Notes: generated by a model not told the origin, from the sequence alone. Shown: positions 26,306 to 34,915, counted from the stretch's first letter. The stretch is 64,000 nucleotides of DNA from Caproicibacterium lactatifermentans (GCF_013315815.1 NZ_CP046051.1:434001-498000); one strand, 5' to 3'. Translations and numbers: made by a program.

Positions 26306-26350
26306 AAAAGTGCCCTGCCTTTCCAGCGGCAGCCAGAGAAAGCAGGGACG
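26306..26350 (-). terminator. Terminator of the metNIQ operon
   Basis: On the minus strand CCCTGC and GCAGGG form the stem core, followed by CACTTTTTC, 25 bases after the metQ stop. Confidence 0.65.
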
Positions 26351-26374
26351 CTTTGTTATACGGAAAATGAAAAA

Positions 26375-27220
26375 TTAAGCTTGTGTGGAAGGAACAACGG
26401 CACCGCTGTACTTCTTGTTAATGTAGTCCTGCGTTTCTTTGCTGGTCAGGGCTTTATACAGGGCCTTCAGTTCCGCACGGTTTTCGTCGCCCTGCCGTAC
26501 AGCCAGCACATTGGCGTAAGTTTTAGCGGCAAGGGAGGAGTTCTTTTCCATGGCCAGTGCGTCGCTGACTTTCAGCCCGCCGCTGATAGCATAGTTGCCG
26601 TTGATAACAGCGAGGTCCACGTCCTGAATCGCACGGGGCAGCTGCGCGGCTTCAATTTCCTGAATCTTAATGTGCTTCGGGTTTTCGGCAATGTCCTTCT
26701 GTGTGGCAGTAATGCCGGCATTTGCTTTCAGTTTGAGAATACCGTTATCCTGCAACAGAAGCAGAGCGCGGGCTTCGTTGGTGGTGTCGTTCGGTACGGC
26801 AATGGTTGCGCCGTCCTTCAGGTCGGCCAGCTTTTTGGTCTTACCGGCATAAATGCCAAACGGCTCGTAGTGGATCGGGCCCATGGAAACCAAATGGGTG
26901 TTTTTTTCTTTGTTAAAGCTGTCCATGTACGGCTTGTGCTGGAAGTAGTTAGCGTCCAGATTTTTGCCCTCCAGTGCGAGGTTCGGCTGTACATAGTCGG
27001 AAAACTCCTTTACGACCAGCGTGTAGCCTTCCTTGGCCAGCTGCTGTTTGACAACACCGTTCAGGATTTCTTCATGCGGCGAAGGGGAAGCACCAACGAT
27101 GATGGTTCCTTTTGCCGCAGCAGTGTTGGTGGAAGCCGCCGAAGAAGAAGCGCCGCCGCAGCCCGCAAGGGTGCCTGCCGCCAAAACGGCTGTCAGTGTA
27201 AATGCCAGTAATTTTTTCAT
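26375..27220 (-). CDS. metQ: Methionine ABC transporter lipoprotein MetQ
   Basis: A 281-residue NlpA-family substrate-binding lipoprotein. A signal peptide ends at the lipobox LAGC (Cys about residue 20) followed by a Ser/Ala linker. The mature part has IIVGASPSPHEEIL, KPYMDSFNKEKNTHLV, IHYEPFGIY and AVINGNYA, the MetQ pattern. It is the last gene of metN-metI-metQ and captures methionine or related compounds outside the cell. Confidence 0.95.
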   Translation of the reverse strand: MKKLLAFTLTAVLAAGTLAGCGGASSSAASTNTAAAKGTIIVGASPSPHEEILNGVVKQQLAKEGYTLVVKEFSDYVQPNLALEGKNLDANYFQHKPYMDSFNKEKNTHLVSMGPIHYEPFGIYAGKTKKLADLKDGATIAVPNDTTNEARALLLLQDNGILKLKANAGITATQKDIAENPKHIKIQEIEAAQLPRAIQDVDLAVINGNYAISGGLKVSDALAMEKNSSLAAKTYANVLAVRQGDENRAELKALYKALTSKETQDYINKKYSGAVVPSTQA

Positions 27221-27308
27221 AAAGAATCCCTCCTGAGAAATAAATGCAGTATGTGCCGATGATACCCTCTCAAAACGGCTGTATCAAATGCCGCAGAACA
27301 GCTGCTTT

Positions 27309-27968
27309 TCAGCGCTTGCGTCTGTCGGAACTGTCCGCCACTTTCAGGCCGACGCCCTGCAGAATCTGGGTGATGACGACCAGCAGCACGACCGTTGACA
27401 GCATGGTAATGCTGTCATAGCGGTAATAGCCATAGTTGGTGGCAATGGCACCCAAGCCGCCGCCGCCGACAAAGCCCGCCATGGCCGAGTAGCCGAGGAT
27501 GGTGGTCGTGGCGATTGCCGCATTGCGCAGCAGACCGGGCTTTGCTTCCGGCAGAAGCACTTTCCAAATCGTCTGCCAAGTGGTGCAGCCCATGGACTGG
27601 GCCGCCTCCACCACGCCGCCGTCCACATCGGCCAGCGGGCTTTCTACCAGACGCGCGACGAACGGCGCCGCACTGATGGTCAGCGGGACAATCGTCGCGT
27701 TGGTGCCGATGGAAGTACCAACGATGGCCCTTGTAAACGGTATAATTGCTACCAGAAGAATCAGGAATGGAACGCTGCGCGTAATGTTGACAATCACATC
27801 AATGACCTTGTGGGCAGCAGCGTTTGGCCGGATGCCGTCTTTGGCGGTCACGACCAGCAGTACACCCAGCGGTAGACCGATGACATAGGCAAACAGGGTG
27901 CTGAAAAGAACCATATACAGCGTTTCTAGAATACCTTGCCCAAAAATGGGAAGCATATCACTGCTCAT
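27309..27968 (-). CDS. metI: Methionine ABC transporter permease MetI
   Basis: A 219-residue permease with about five membrane helices. The coupling loop to MetN shows VEAAQSMGCTTWQTIWKVLLPEAKPGL, the EAA motif of importers. GQGILETLYMVLFST at the N-terminus is typical of MetI. Its start overlaps the end of metN by 11 bases. Confidence 0.95.
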   Translation of the reverse strand: MSSDMLPIFGQGILETLYMVLFSTLFAYVIGLPLGVLLVVTAKDGIRPNAAAHKVIDVIVNITRSVPFLILLVAIIPFTRAIVGTSIGTNATIVPLTISAAPFVARLVESPLADVDGGVVEAAQSMGCTTWQTIWKVLLPEAKPGLLRNAAIATTTILGYSAMAGFVGGGGLGAIATNYGYYRYDSITMLSTVVLLVVITQILQGVGLKVADSSDRRKR

Positions 27969-28974
27969 CTGTTGTCACCTCCTCTACAGTCAGGCCGCGT
28001 GCTCGACAGAAGGTGACCATTTGGTCGCCCAGTTCTTGGTCCTCAGGCAGCTGCAGAATCATTTGACCAACCGCCTTGCCGTTTAGGTCGCGTGTGTCCG
28101 CATACATAATGTTGACTTCCGTTTGGAAGTGCAGCACCAGCTGTGCCAGCACCGGTTCATGAGAATCCACACCGTCAAACACAAGGCGGATTTGCCGGCG
28201 GCCCAGCATCTGCCCTTTCCGTCCGGAAGAGGGCAGCACCAGTTTTTTGGCGGCGTCCGTTTTCGGGTTAGCAAAAATGTCGCGCACAGGCCCGCTCTCC
28301 ACAACACGGCCGCCGGAAAGGATAGCCACACGGCCGCAGATTTCCTCAATGACGTTCATCTGGTGCGTAATGACCAAAATTGTAATACCGTAAGCATTGT
28401 TTATCTTTTTCAGCAGATGCAGAATACTCAGGGTAGTCGCGGGGTCCAGCGCACTGGTTGCCTCGTCACACAACAGCATTTTCGGCTCGGTGGCCAGTGC
28501 GCGCGCAATGGCCACACGCTGTTTCTGTCCGCCGGAAAGCTGGCTGGGGTAGCTGCCGGCCCACTCAGAAAGGCCAACAGTATTCAGCAGCTCTGCCGCA
28601 TGTGCCCGTGCCTTCTGCTTGGGCACACCGGCAATTTCCAACGGGAAACTTACATTGCGCAGTGCAGTTCGCTGCATAAGCAGGTTAAACTGCTGAAACA
28701 CCATGCTAATGGAGCGCCGTGCTTTGCGCAGCTCAGCAGGGGAGGCAGTCAGCATGTCCTGTCCATCGAACAGGATACTGCCGCTGGTCGGCTGCTCCAG
28801 TAAGTTAATGCACCGCACCAACGAGCTTTTTCCGGCACCGCTCATGCCGATGATGCCAAAAGTTTCACCGCGCTGAACGGTTAGGTCCACATGCTGCAGG
28901 GCGTTTACGGTACCGTCACGCGTAGTGTAGGTTTTACACAGGTCGTGAATTTCCAGAATAGGTTTTTCTTCCAT
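27958..28974 (-). CDS. metN: Methionine ABC transporter ATPase MetN
   Basis: A 338-residue ATPase. Walker A is GMSGAGKSSL, the signature LSGGQKQRVAIARAL, Walker B MLLCDEATSALDP and the H-loop ITHQM. The C-terminal part (about 255-338) is the NIL domain that binds methionine for trans-inhibition in family members. ATG 28974 gives the standard N-terminus after GAGG; a longer frame upstream runs through the leader and is rejected. Confidence 0.96.
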   Translation of the reverse strand: MEEKPILEIHDLCKTYTTRDGTVNALQHVDLTVQRGETFGIIGMSGAGKSSLVRCINLLEQPTSGSILFDGQDMLTASPAELRKARRSISMVFQQFNLLMQRTALRNVSFPLEIAGVPKQKARAHAAELLNTVGLSEWAGSYPSQLSGGQKQRVAIARALATEPKMLLCDEATSALDPATTLSILHLLKKINNAYGITILVITHQMNVIEEICGRVAILSGGRVVESGPVRDIFANPKTDAAKKLVLPSSGRKGQMLGRRQIRLVFDGVDSHEPVLAQLVLHFQTEVNIMYADTRDLNGKAVGQMILQLPEDQELGDQMVTFCRARGLTVEEVTTDEQ

Positions 28975-29024
28975 ACGATTCCTCTTTCCCAGCTCCGCAG
29001 GACAGAGCAGATGTACCAGCAGAT

Positions 29025-29059
29025 AATAAAAAAGCGGCACAGCAAAAAAGCTGCTCCGC
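29025..29059 (-). terminator. Leader terminator upstream of metN
   Basis: Minus strand: GCGGAGCAGC (29059-29050), TTTTTT loop, GCTGTGCCGC (29043-29034), then TTTTTTATT. It sits between the promoter and metN, 50 bases before the ATG, so it can only act as an attenuator for metNIQ. An alternative pairing that would disrupt it is described with the leader ORF. Confidence 0.8.
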
Positions 29060-29075
29060 AGAAAGTCTGTTTCAG

Positions 29076-29162
29076 TTACAGAAAACACACGGGTTTTTTG
29101 CAGAGGAAACATCGGCTGACAGTTCTGCGGCAGTACAGTGTGGCACACATACAGCACATCAT
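29076..29162 (-). CDS. Cys/Met-rich leader peptide of metNIQ
   Basis: A 28-codon ORF with an AAGGAGGAAG ribosome site about 9 bases upstream. It begins MMCCMC and has Cys at positions 3, 4, 6, 11, 18, 21 and 26 (7 of 28) and three Met among the first five residues. Codons 11-13 contain CCGCAGAA (29130-29123), exactly complementary to TTCTGCGG (29063-29056), which includes the 5' arm of the leader terminator; CTGT next to it can also pair with ACAG. Ribosome stalling at the early Cys/Met codons would leave this segment free to form an antiterminator. Architecture seen in sequence; sensing of cysteine or methionine is inferred. Confidence 0.7.
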   Translation of the reverse strand: MMCCMCATLYCRRTVSRCFLCKKPVCFL

Positions 29163-29232
29163 GCGACTTCCTCCTTTGCAAAACCTTTATTATCTATAAA
29201 CTTTATCAATTTAGTATAGATTTCATGGTAAC

Positions 29233-29261
29233 AGTGTACACATTTCGGTCTGCTTTGTCAA
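29233..29261 (-). promoter_or_regulatory. Promoter of the metNIQ operon
   Basis: Minus-strand TTGACA (29261-29256), 17-base spacer, TACACT (29238-29233). Transcription would start near 29,226, about 64 bases before the leader ORF. A TCTATA/TATAGA inverted repeat at 29193-29220 lies just inside the transcript. Confidence 0.75.
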
Positions 29262-29398
29262 GCGTTTTAATTAAGAAATTTAACATTCAGCCATTTTGCA
29301 TGGCGGAGTTCACAAATTTGCAGAACCCACGCAGAAAAACAGCTTTTTCCGCACAAAGGTGGATTTTACGGTGCAGCGGACATTCCAAAATGCATGAA

Positions 29399-29653
29399 TC
29401 AGTCCTCCGGCAGCCACTCATAAATGCCGCAGATGCGCGGGATAAACTCGTGAAAAAACAGCTTTGGGTTTTGCGGTGAAACGAGGAAATGGCCCTCTAC
29501 GCGGTAAACACCATCCTGATAAACAGCGTTTGCCAGCCGTGACGTACCACATGCGCCGCAGTTTTCACAGGTTGCTTCGTCTGGGTCCTCAAACTCTACC
29601 CATACACATTTTCCATCCAGTCCGGTAAGTCCTTTCAGTTTTTTTCCCTTCAT
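29399..29653 (-). CDS. Small Cys-motif protein of unknown function
   Basis: An 84-residue protein starting MKGKKLKGLTGLDGKCVWVEF with a CENCGACG motif near residue 31, which could bind zinc or a metal cluster, and a conserved-looking C-terminal half ending in IYEWLPED. ATG 29653 follows AAAGGAG. It is flanked by the metN leader and the potA region, with no close partner. No family recognised. Confidence 0.7.
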   Translation of the reverse strand: MKGKKLKGLTGLDGKCVWVEFEDPDEATCENCGACGTSRLANAVYQDGVYRVEGHFLVSPQNPKLFFHEFIPRICGIYEWLPED

Positions 29654-29855
29654 CGGGCATCTTCTCCTTTTTTGTGCTGTTTCCAGTATACCCCACGTGT
29701 GCCGGTTTGTAAACGTATGTGGGCAGTGAATAAACAGAAAATGCAAACAGAAGCGAGAAAACGGAAGAATGGACGAGAAAAACCCACACGTGGCTTGTGC
29801 ATTATGGCGCCCAATATCATTTCTGTTGAAATTTGATGGAATTTTCAGAAATAGA

Positions 29856-29884
29856 TTGACAGATTACGAATTAAACACTATTAT
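29856..29884 (+). promoter_or_regulatory. Promoter of the potABCD operon
   Basis: TTGACA 29856-29861, 17-base spacer, TATTAT 29879-29884. The DNA between 29654 and 29855 shows no gene or strong element. Confidence 0.82.
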
Positions 29885-29890
29885 ATCTGT

Positions 29891-30061
29891 TGTTGCGTTT
29901 GCATCTGACGAATATCCGGTCCTGTTCTGCTGCCGCAGCGTGAAAGCCTCTCGACTGCGAAAAATCCTTTGCGGGGCGCAGCGGAGATACAGCTCCGGGG
30001 GTAGCGTTTAACCATGCCTGGCTCAACGTAACTAAACAACCGCAAAGGGGATGCATTTCTA
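29891..30061 (+). promoter_or_regulatory. Structured leader RNA of potABCD with ribosome-site sequestration
   Basis: About 170 bases of untranslated leader. CCTTTGCGG (29966-29974) is exactly complementary to CCGCAAAGG (30040-30048), which overlaps the AAAGGGG ribosome site of potA. Between them lie a CGGAG/CTCCG hairpin (29982-29997) and a segment GGGTAGCGTTTAACC with possible CGTT/AACG pairing. I could not match it to a known riboswitch class from memory. A translational switch is inferred. Confidence 0.5.
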
Positions 30062-31222
30062 TTGGAAAAAGCACCAATCATTGCACTAAAGGACATTGCC
30101 GTTGCCTTTGACGGCGAACCGGTCCTGCAGGACTTCAACCTCAGTATTCGGGACGGAGAGTTCGTCACGCTGCTGGGACCGTCCGGCTGTGGCAAAACCA
30201 CCACACTGCGCCTTATCGGCGGTTTTGTCAAACCGGACCGCGGCGACATTTTCTTTAACGGCCGGCGCATCAATGACGTTCTGCCCTATCGGCGGGAGGT
30301 CAACACTATTTTTCAAAAGTATGCGCTGTTTCCGCACCTGAACGTGTACGACAATGTCGCCTTTGGTATGCGTGTACACAAACGTCCGGAAAAAGAGATA
30401 CGCACCGCTGTGCGCAGTATGCTGGAGCTGGTGAACCTGCGCGGCTTTGAGCACCGCAGCGTGGAGCGCCTTTCTGGCGGGCAGCAGCAGCGTGTGGCCA
30501 TTGCGCGGGCACTGGTGAACCACCCAAAGGTTCTGCTGCTGGACGAACCGTTGGGCGCACTGGACATGAAGCTGCGCAAGGATATGCAGGTGGAGCTGAA
30601 AAAGATTCAGCAGCAAACCGGCATTACGTTCCTTTTTGTCACACACGACCAGGAAGAAGCCCTTTCCATGAGCGATACGGTTGTTGTTATGGATGCCGGC
30701 CGTATCCAGCAGATAGGCACACCGCAGGACATTTATAATGAACCAAAGAACGCCTTTGTCGCCGACTTTATTGGGGAGTCCAATATACTGGACGGCGTGA
30801 TGATGGAAGATTATTTGGTGGGGTTTGCGGGCTGCCGTTTTCACTGCGTGGACAAAGGCTTCGCCCCTATGGAGCAGGTGGACGTGGTCATTCGTCCGGA
30901 AGATATCGATGTTGTTGCGCCGGACAAAAGCCCGCTGCACGGGGTCGTCACCAATGTTACCTTTAAAGGGATGCACAATGAAATTATTGTGGACGTCGGC
31001 GGCTTTAAGTGGATGATACAGTCCATTCACTATACGGGTGTGGGGGAACACATCGGTTTGGAAATAGAGCCGGACGATATTCACATTATGCACAAGTCCA
31101 GCTATTCCGGTTCTTTCGGCGACTACAGTACGTTCAGCGACGAAATGCAAGAGGATATCCTTACCTCGGAGGAAGCGGAGGCCGAAGAAAAGGCCGGTGG
31201 GAAAGAGGAGGCACAGCCATGA
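30062..31222 (+). CDS. potA: Spermidine/putrescine ABC transporter ATPase PotA
   Basis: A 386-residue ATPase with Walker A GPSGCGKTTTLRL, the signature LSGGQQQRVAIARAL, Walker B LLLDEPLGALD and H-loop THDQEEALSMSD. A C-terminal TOBE domain (about 275-350) shows VVIRPEDIDVV. It energises import of polyamines through PotB-PotC. The start is TTG 30062 with AAAGGGG about 11 bases upstream. The stop overlaps potB. Confidence 0.95.
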   Translation: MEKAPIIALKDIAVAFDGEPVLQDFNLSIRDGEFVTLLGPSGCGKTTTLRLIGGFVKPDRGDIFFNGRRINDVLPYRREVNTIFQKYALFPHLNVYDNVAFGMRVHKRPEKEIRTAVRSMLELVNLRGFEHRSVERLSGGQQQRVAIARALVNHPKVLLLDEPLGALDMKLRKDMQVELKKIQQQTGITFLFVTHDQEEALSMSDTVVVMDAGRIQQIGTPQDIYNEPKNAFVADFIGESNILDGVMMEDYLVGFAGCRFHCVDKGFAPMEQVDVVIRPEDIDVVAPDKSPLHGVVTNVTFKGMHNEIIVDVGGFKWMIQSIHYTGVGEHIGLEIEPDDIHIMHKSSYSGSFGDYSTFSDEMQEDILTSEEAEAEEKAGGKEEAQP

Positions 31223-32034
31223 AGTCCAAAAAAGCGCTGTCTCCGTACCTTGTGTGGATGATTCTGTTCACAGTTGTTCCCATGCTGCTGGTGCTGTACT
31301 TTGCCTTCACGGACCACAGCGGTGCTTTCACGCTGAAAAACCTACAGCAGGTGGGGCAGTACAGCAACGTCTTTCTGCGGTCCATCTGGCAGGGAGCGCT
31401 GGCTACAGTTATCTGCCTGTTGCTGGGATATCCGCTGGCCTATATCATTGCACACATGAAACTAAAATCACAAAGCGCGGCAGTTTTGCTCATTATGCTG
31501 CCCATGTGGATGAATTTTTTGCTGCGCACTTATGCGTGGATGACTCTTTTGGAGGACAACGGCATTCTCAACACCATGTTTGCGGCGCTGGGCCTGCCGA
31601 AAGTGCACATGATAAACACCGCCGGTGCGGTGGTGCTGGGTATGGTGTACAACTATATTCCGTATATGATTCTGCCGCTTTACACGGTTCTTACCCGCAT
31701 TGATACCTCTGTACTGGAGGCGGCACAGGACCTTGGCGCCAACCGGACGCAGGTTTTCTGCAGGGTAACGCTGCCCATGAGTATGCCGGGCGTCATTTCT
31801 GGCATTACCATGGTGTTTGTGCCCGCAGTCAGCACCTTTATTATCAGTAAGATGCTGGGCGGCGGCAGCAATTTGCTGATTGGCGATGTGGTAGAGATGC
31901 AGTTTCTCGGCTCGGCTTACAACCCGAACCTCGGCTCGGCTATCTCGCTGGTACTGATGCTGCTGATTATCATTTGCCTTGGCATTATGAATCAGTTCGA
32001 TGAGGGAGAGGAACAGGAGGCGGTGCTGCTGTGA
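31219..32034 (+). CDS. potB: Spermidine/putrescine ABC transporter permease PotB
   Basis: A 271-residue permease with six predicted membrane helices, starting MKSKKALSPYLVWMILFTVVP. The EAA loop is LEAAQDLGANRTQVFCRVTLPMSMPG. ATG 31219 overlaps the potA stop, and the upstream extension of the frame lies inside potA and is not real. The end overlaps the GTG start of potC. Confidence 0.95.
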   Translation: MKSKKALSPYLVWMILFTVVPMLLVLYFAFTDHSGAFTLKNLQQVGQYSNVFLRSIWQGALATVICLLLGYPLAYIIAHMKLKSQSAAVLLIMLPMWMNFLLRTYAWMTLLEDNGILNTMFAALGLPKVHMINTAGAVVLGMVYNYIPYMILPLYTVLTRIDTSVLEAAQDLGANRTQVFCRVTLPMSMPGVISGITMVFVPAVSTFIISKMLGGGSNLLIGDVVEMQFLGSAYNPNLGSAISLVLMLLIIICLGIMNQFDEGEEQEAVLL

Positions 32035-32861
32035 AAACGGCCTCTAAAGTTTATATGTTCCTGATTTTTCTGTTCCTGTATGCGCCCATTTTTGTCCTTA
32101 TCCTATTTAGCTTCAATAATTCCAGCGCGATGAGCCGTTCGGTATTTTCCGGTTTTTCACTGCGCTGGTACCGGCAGCTTTTTGGGGATAGCATGATTCT
32201 GGAAGCACTGCGCAACACGCTGATTATCGCCGTAGTGGCGTCGGCAGCTTCCACGGTGCTGGGCACGCTGGGCGCAATTGGTATCAACAGCCTGAAAAGC
32301 AAATGGGCACGTCGCATGACCATGAACGTGACGAACTTGCCGATGGTCAATCCCGAGATTGTCACCGGTGTATCTATGATGCTGCTGTTTGTTATTGCTA
32401 CCCGTGCACTGGGCACCAGCCTTGGCATGGGCAGCCTGATTATTGCGCACATCACGTTTTGTCTGCCGTATGTTTTGCTTTCTATACGGCCAAAACTGCT
32501 GCAGATGGACCCACACTTGTACGAAGCGGCACTGGACCTTGGCTGTACACCGGCGCAGGCCTTTTTCCGGGTCGTGCTGCCGCAGATTGTGCCGGGCATT
32601 GTTTCCGGCGCCATTATGGCATTTACGCTGTCGATTGATGACTTTGTTATCAGCTACTTTACCAGCGGCACCACACAGACGCTGTCCATTTATATTTACT
32701 CCATGACACGCAAACGCATCAGCCCGGAAATCAACGCGCTTTCTACGATGCTGTTTGTGGTGATTCTGGTGCTGCTGCTGGCAGTGAACATCGGTCAGTC
32801 TGGCAGCGCCGCGCGTGCGGCCCGCCGCCGGGCGGCACAGGAGGAGGCGGAAGTACTGTGA
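32031..32861 (+). CDS. potC: Spermidine/putrescine ABC transporter permease PotC
   Basis: A 276-residue permease partner of PotB, about six helices, with FNNSSAMSRSVFSGFSLRWY typical of PotC and the EAA loop YEAALDLGCTPAQAFFRVVLPQIVPG. Starts at GTG 32031 in a GTGA junction with potB and ends with a GTGA junction to potD, so the three genes are translationally coupled. Confidence 0.95.
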   Translation: MKTASKVYMFLIFLFLYAPIFVLILFSFNNSSAMSRSVFSGFSLRWYRQLFGDSMILEALRNTLIIAVVASAASTVLGTLGAIGINSLKSKWARRMTMNVTNLPMVNPEIVTGVSMMLLFVIATRALGTSLGMGSLIIAHITFCLPYVLLSIRPKLLQMDPHLYEAALDLGCTPAQAFFRVVLPQIVPGIVSGAIMAFTLSIDDFVISYFTSGTTQTLSIYIYSMTRKRISPEINALSTMLFVVILVLLLAVNIGQSGSAARAARRRAAQEEAEVL

Positions 32862-34063
32862 AAAAACGGGTATTGTCCCTGCTCCTGGCGGGAATTCTGA
32901 CCTGCGGCAGTGCTGTACTGCCGGCCTCTGCCGCGTCCGAAGGTACGCAAAAAACGAATGCTGCGTCCGGTACAATTATTCATGTGTATAACTGGGGCGA
33001 GTATATCAGCAGCGGTGCGGACGGCAGCATGAACGTCAACGCCGCGTTTACCCAAAAGACCGGTATTCGGGTGGATTACACCACATTTGATACCAATGAG
33101 TCGCTGTATTCCAAACTGGCGGGTGGCGGCGCACAGTATGATGTCATTATTCCGTCAGATTATATGATTAACAAGCTGATTAAACAGAATATGCTGGAAA
33201 AGCTTGATTTCCGGAATATCCCGAATTACAAATATATCGATAAACAGTATCGAAACCTTTCCTATGACCCACAGAACCAGTATTCTGTGCCGTACACATG
33301 GGGAACGGTAGGCATTTTGTACAACAAAAAGCACGTTAAAAAAGAAGAAACCAAGTCTTGGGACGTGCTGTGGAACCAGAAATATGCGGGCAAGATTTTG
33401 ATGTTTGATAATCCGCGGGATGCCTTCGGCATTGCCCAGAAAAAGCTGGGCCTTTCCTACAACACCACGGACACCAATGATTGGGAGGCGGCCGCTACAC
33501 TGCTGAAACAGCAGAAACCGCTGGTGCAGTCCTATGTAATGGATCAGATTTTTGACAAAATGGATTCCGGTGAGGCGTGGGTGGCGCCGTACTATGCCGG
33601 CGACGGCGAATCTTTGATGAGGGAAAATCCCGATATTGGCTTTACCATTCCCACAAAAGAAGGCACCAATTTCTTTGTGGACACCATTTGTATTCCGAAA
33701 GGAAGCAAAAATAAGGCGGCGGCCGAGGCGTATATCAATTTCCTGTGCAGTCCCGAAGTTTCCGCGGCCAATATGGAAGCCATCGGCTACTCTACACCGG
33801 AAACAGCTGCTCGAAAGTTGCTGCCAAAAGAAATGGCGGACAGCACCATTTGCTATCCGCCGCAGGAAATCCTGGAAAAATCGGAAGTGTTCACGAACTT
33901 GCCGGACAGCACGCTGACGCTAATTGATAATTTGTGGACCGAGGTCAAAATGGGCAGTTCCGGTGACACGCTGACACTCATTTTGGTGCTGTGCGCGTTT
34001 CTGGCAGCCTATATCGTCATTGTCGTTTATAAAAAGCAAAAACGAAGACGCGAAATGGAATAA
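32858..34063 (+). CDS. potD: PotD-like polyamine-binding protein with C-terminal membrane anchor
   Basis: A 401-residue extracellular solute-binding protein. The signal peptide ends near LPASAASEG; the Cys in ILTCGS is a poor lipobox, so it may not be a lipoprotein. The mature domain has VYNWGEYI, IPSDYMINKL, PYTWGTVGILYN and DNPRDAFG. Unusually, the C-terminus has a membrane helix (TLILVLCAFLAAYIVIVVY) followed by KKQKRRRE, which could tether it to the membrane in place of a lipid. GTG start. Confidence 0.93.
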   Translation: MKKRVLSLLLAGILTCGSAVLPASAASEGTQKTNAASGTIIHVYNWGEYISSGADGSMNVNAAFTQKTGIRVDYTTFDTNESLYSKLAGGGAQYDVIIPSDYMINKLIKQNMLEKLDFRNIPNYKYIDKQYRNLSYDPQNQYSVPYTWGTVGILYNKKHVKKEETKSWDVLWNQKYAGKILMFDNPRDAFGIAQKKLGLSYNTTDTNDWEAAATLLKQQKPLVQSYVMDQIFDKMDSGEAWVAPYYAGDGESLMRENPDIGFTIPTKEGTNFFVDTICIPKGSKNKAAAEAYINFLCSPEVSAANMEAIGYSTPETAARKLLPKEMADSTICYPPQEILEKSEVFTNLPDSTLTLIDNLWTEVKMGSSGDTLTLILVLCAFLAAYIVIVVYKKQKRRREME

Positions 34064-34066
34064 AAT

Positions 34067-34120
34067 AGAAGCACTGTTTTCGGTGAATGGACGCCGGAAA
34101 CAGTGCTTCTTTCATTTTTT
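34067..34120 (+). terminator. Intrinsic terminator of potABCD
   Basis: AGAAGCACTGTTT (34067-34079) pairs with AAACAGTGCTTCT (34098-34110), then TTCATTTTTT. The stem may also serve tatD on the other strand. Confidence 0.9.
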
Positions 34121-34129
34121 ATGCTGATG

Positions 34130-34915
34130 TTAGACAGAAATGCCAAACAACTTTTCTGCATTATGACAGCCGGCGTCCAGAACTTCTTGTGCGGAAATGC
34201 CCCGCACAGCGGCAATGACCTCCGCGGAATAGGGAATCATGGTAGAGTCACAGCGGGCACCGCGCAGCGGCACCGGTGCCATATAGGGGCAATCGGTTTC
34301 GTTCAGCAGACGGTCCAGCGGAACCGCGGCCGCCGCACGCAGCGGCTTTTTGGCGTTTTTAAAGGTCACCGCACCGCCCAGACCAATGTACATACCGAGC
34401 CTCAGAATTTCCTGCATGGTTTCCACACTGCCGGAAAAACAGTGGACAACACCGCGCGGCCGATATTTTTGCAGCAGCTCCAGTGTATCGGCATGTGCGT
34501 CGCGGTCGTGGACGATAACGGGAAGGTCATAGCGGGCAGCAAGTTGCAGCTGAGCGGCAAAGGCTGCTTTCTGCACGTCGTGCGGCGGGTTGCCCTCGAA
34601 ATGGTAGTCCAGCCCGATTTCTCCCATAGCGGCAATGCGGTTTTCCTCTTTGTGCTGCAGCAATGCTTCCAGCTGGGGCAGCCATGCGTCCGCGGAGGAG
34701 CCGATTTCCTCCGGGTGAATACCGACTGCCGCGTGAATGTATGGATAATGCTTTGCCAGCCGCACCGCATTACCGCAGCCTTCCAGTGTAGCGCCGCAGT
34801 TAATAATGTGACAAATGCCCTGCTGGGGCAGTGTGTGCAGCAAAATATCGCGGTCCGTGTTGAAGGCGGTGTCATCGTAATGTGCGTGACTGTCAAAAAT
34901 ATGCTGATAAGGCAT
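34130..34915 (-). CDS. tatD: TatD-family metal-dependent DNase
   Basis: A 261-residue TIM-barrel hydrolase. Metal ligands are seen in FDSHAHYD, the Glu of GEIGLDYH, IVHDRDAH and HCFSGS, and Asp in LNETDCPYMAP. TatD proteins are 3'-5' exonucleases or deacylases in quality control. ATG 34915 follows AGGAGG; the longer frame overlaps the upstream GNAT gene. Probably co-transcribed with metG and the GNAT gene, a frequent metG-tatD pairing. Confidence 0.94.
   Translation of the reverse strand: MPYQHIFDSHAHYDDTAFNTDRDILLHTLPQQGICHIINCGATLEGCGNAVRLAKHYPYIHAAVGIHPEEIGSSADAWLPQLEALLQHKEENRIAAMGEIGLDYHFEGNPPHDVQKAAFAAQLQLAARYDLPVIVHDRDAHADTLELLQKYRPRGVVHCFSGSVETMQEILRLGMYIGLGGAVTFKNAKKPLRAAAAVPLDRLLNETDCPYMAPVPLRGARCDSTMIPYSAEVIAAVRGISAQEVLDAGCHNAEKLFGISV

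Noticed and set aside
27958..29181. 407-residue extended MetN
   Set aside because: The extra 69 N-terminal residues are translated leader sequence, including the terminator region.
28975..29230. SAM (S-box) riboswitch or Met T-box upstream of metN
   Set aside because: No GAGGGA/GGCAAC core and no GGTGGTACCGCG motif on the minus strand; the leader-peptide attenuator explains the terminator better.
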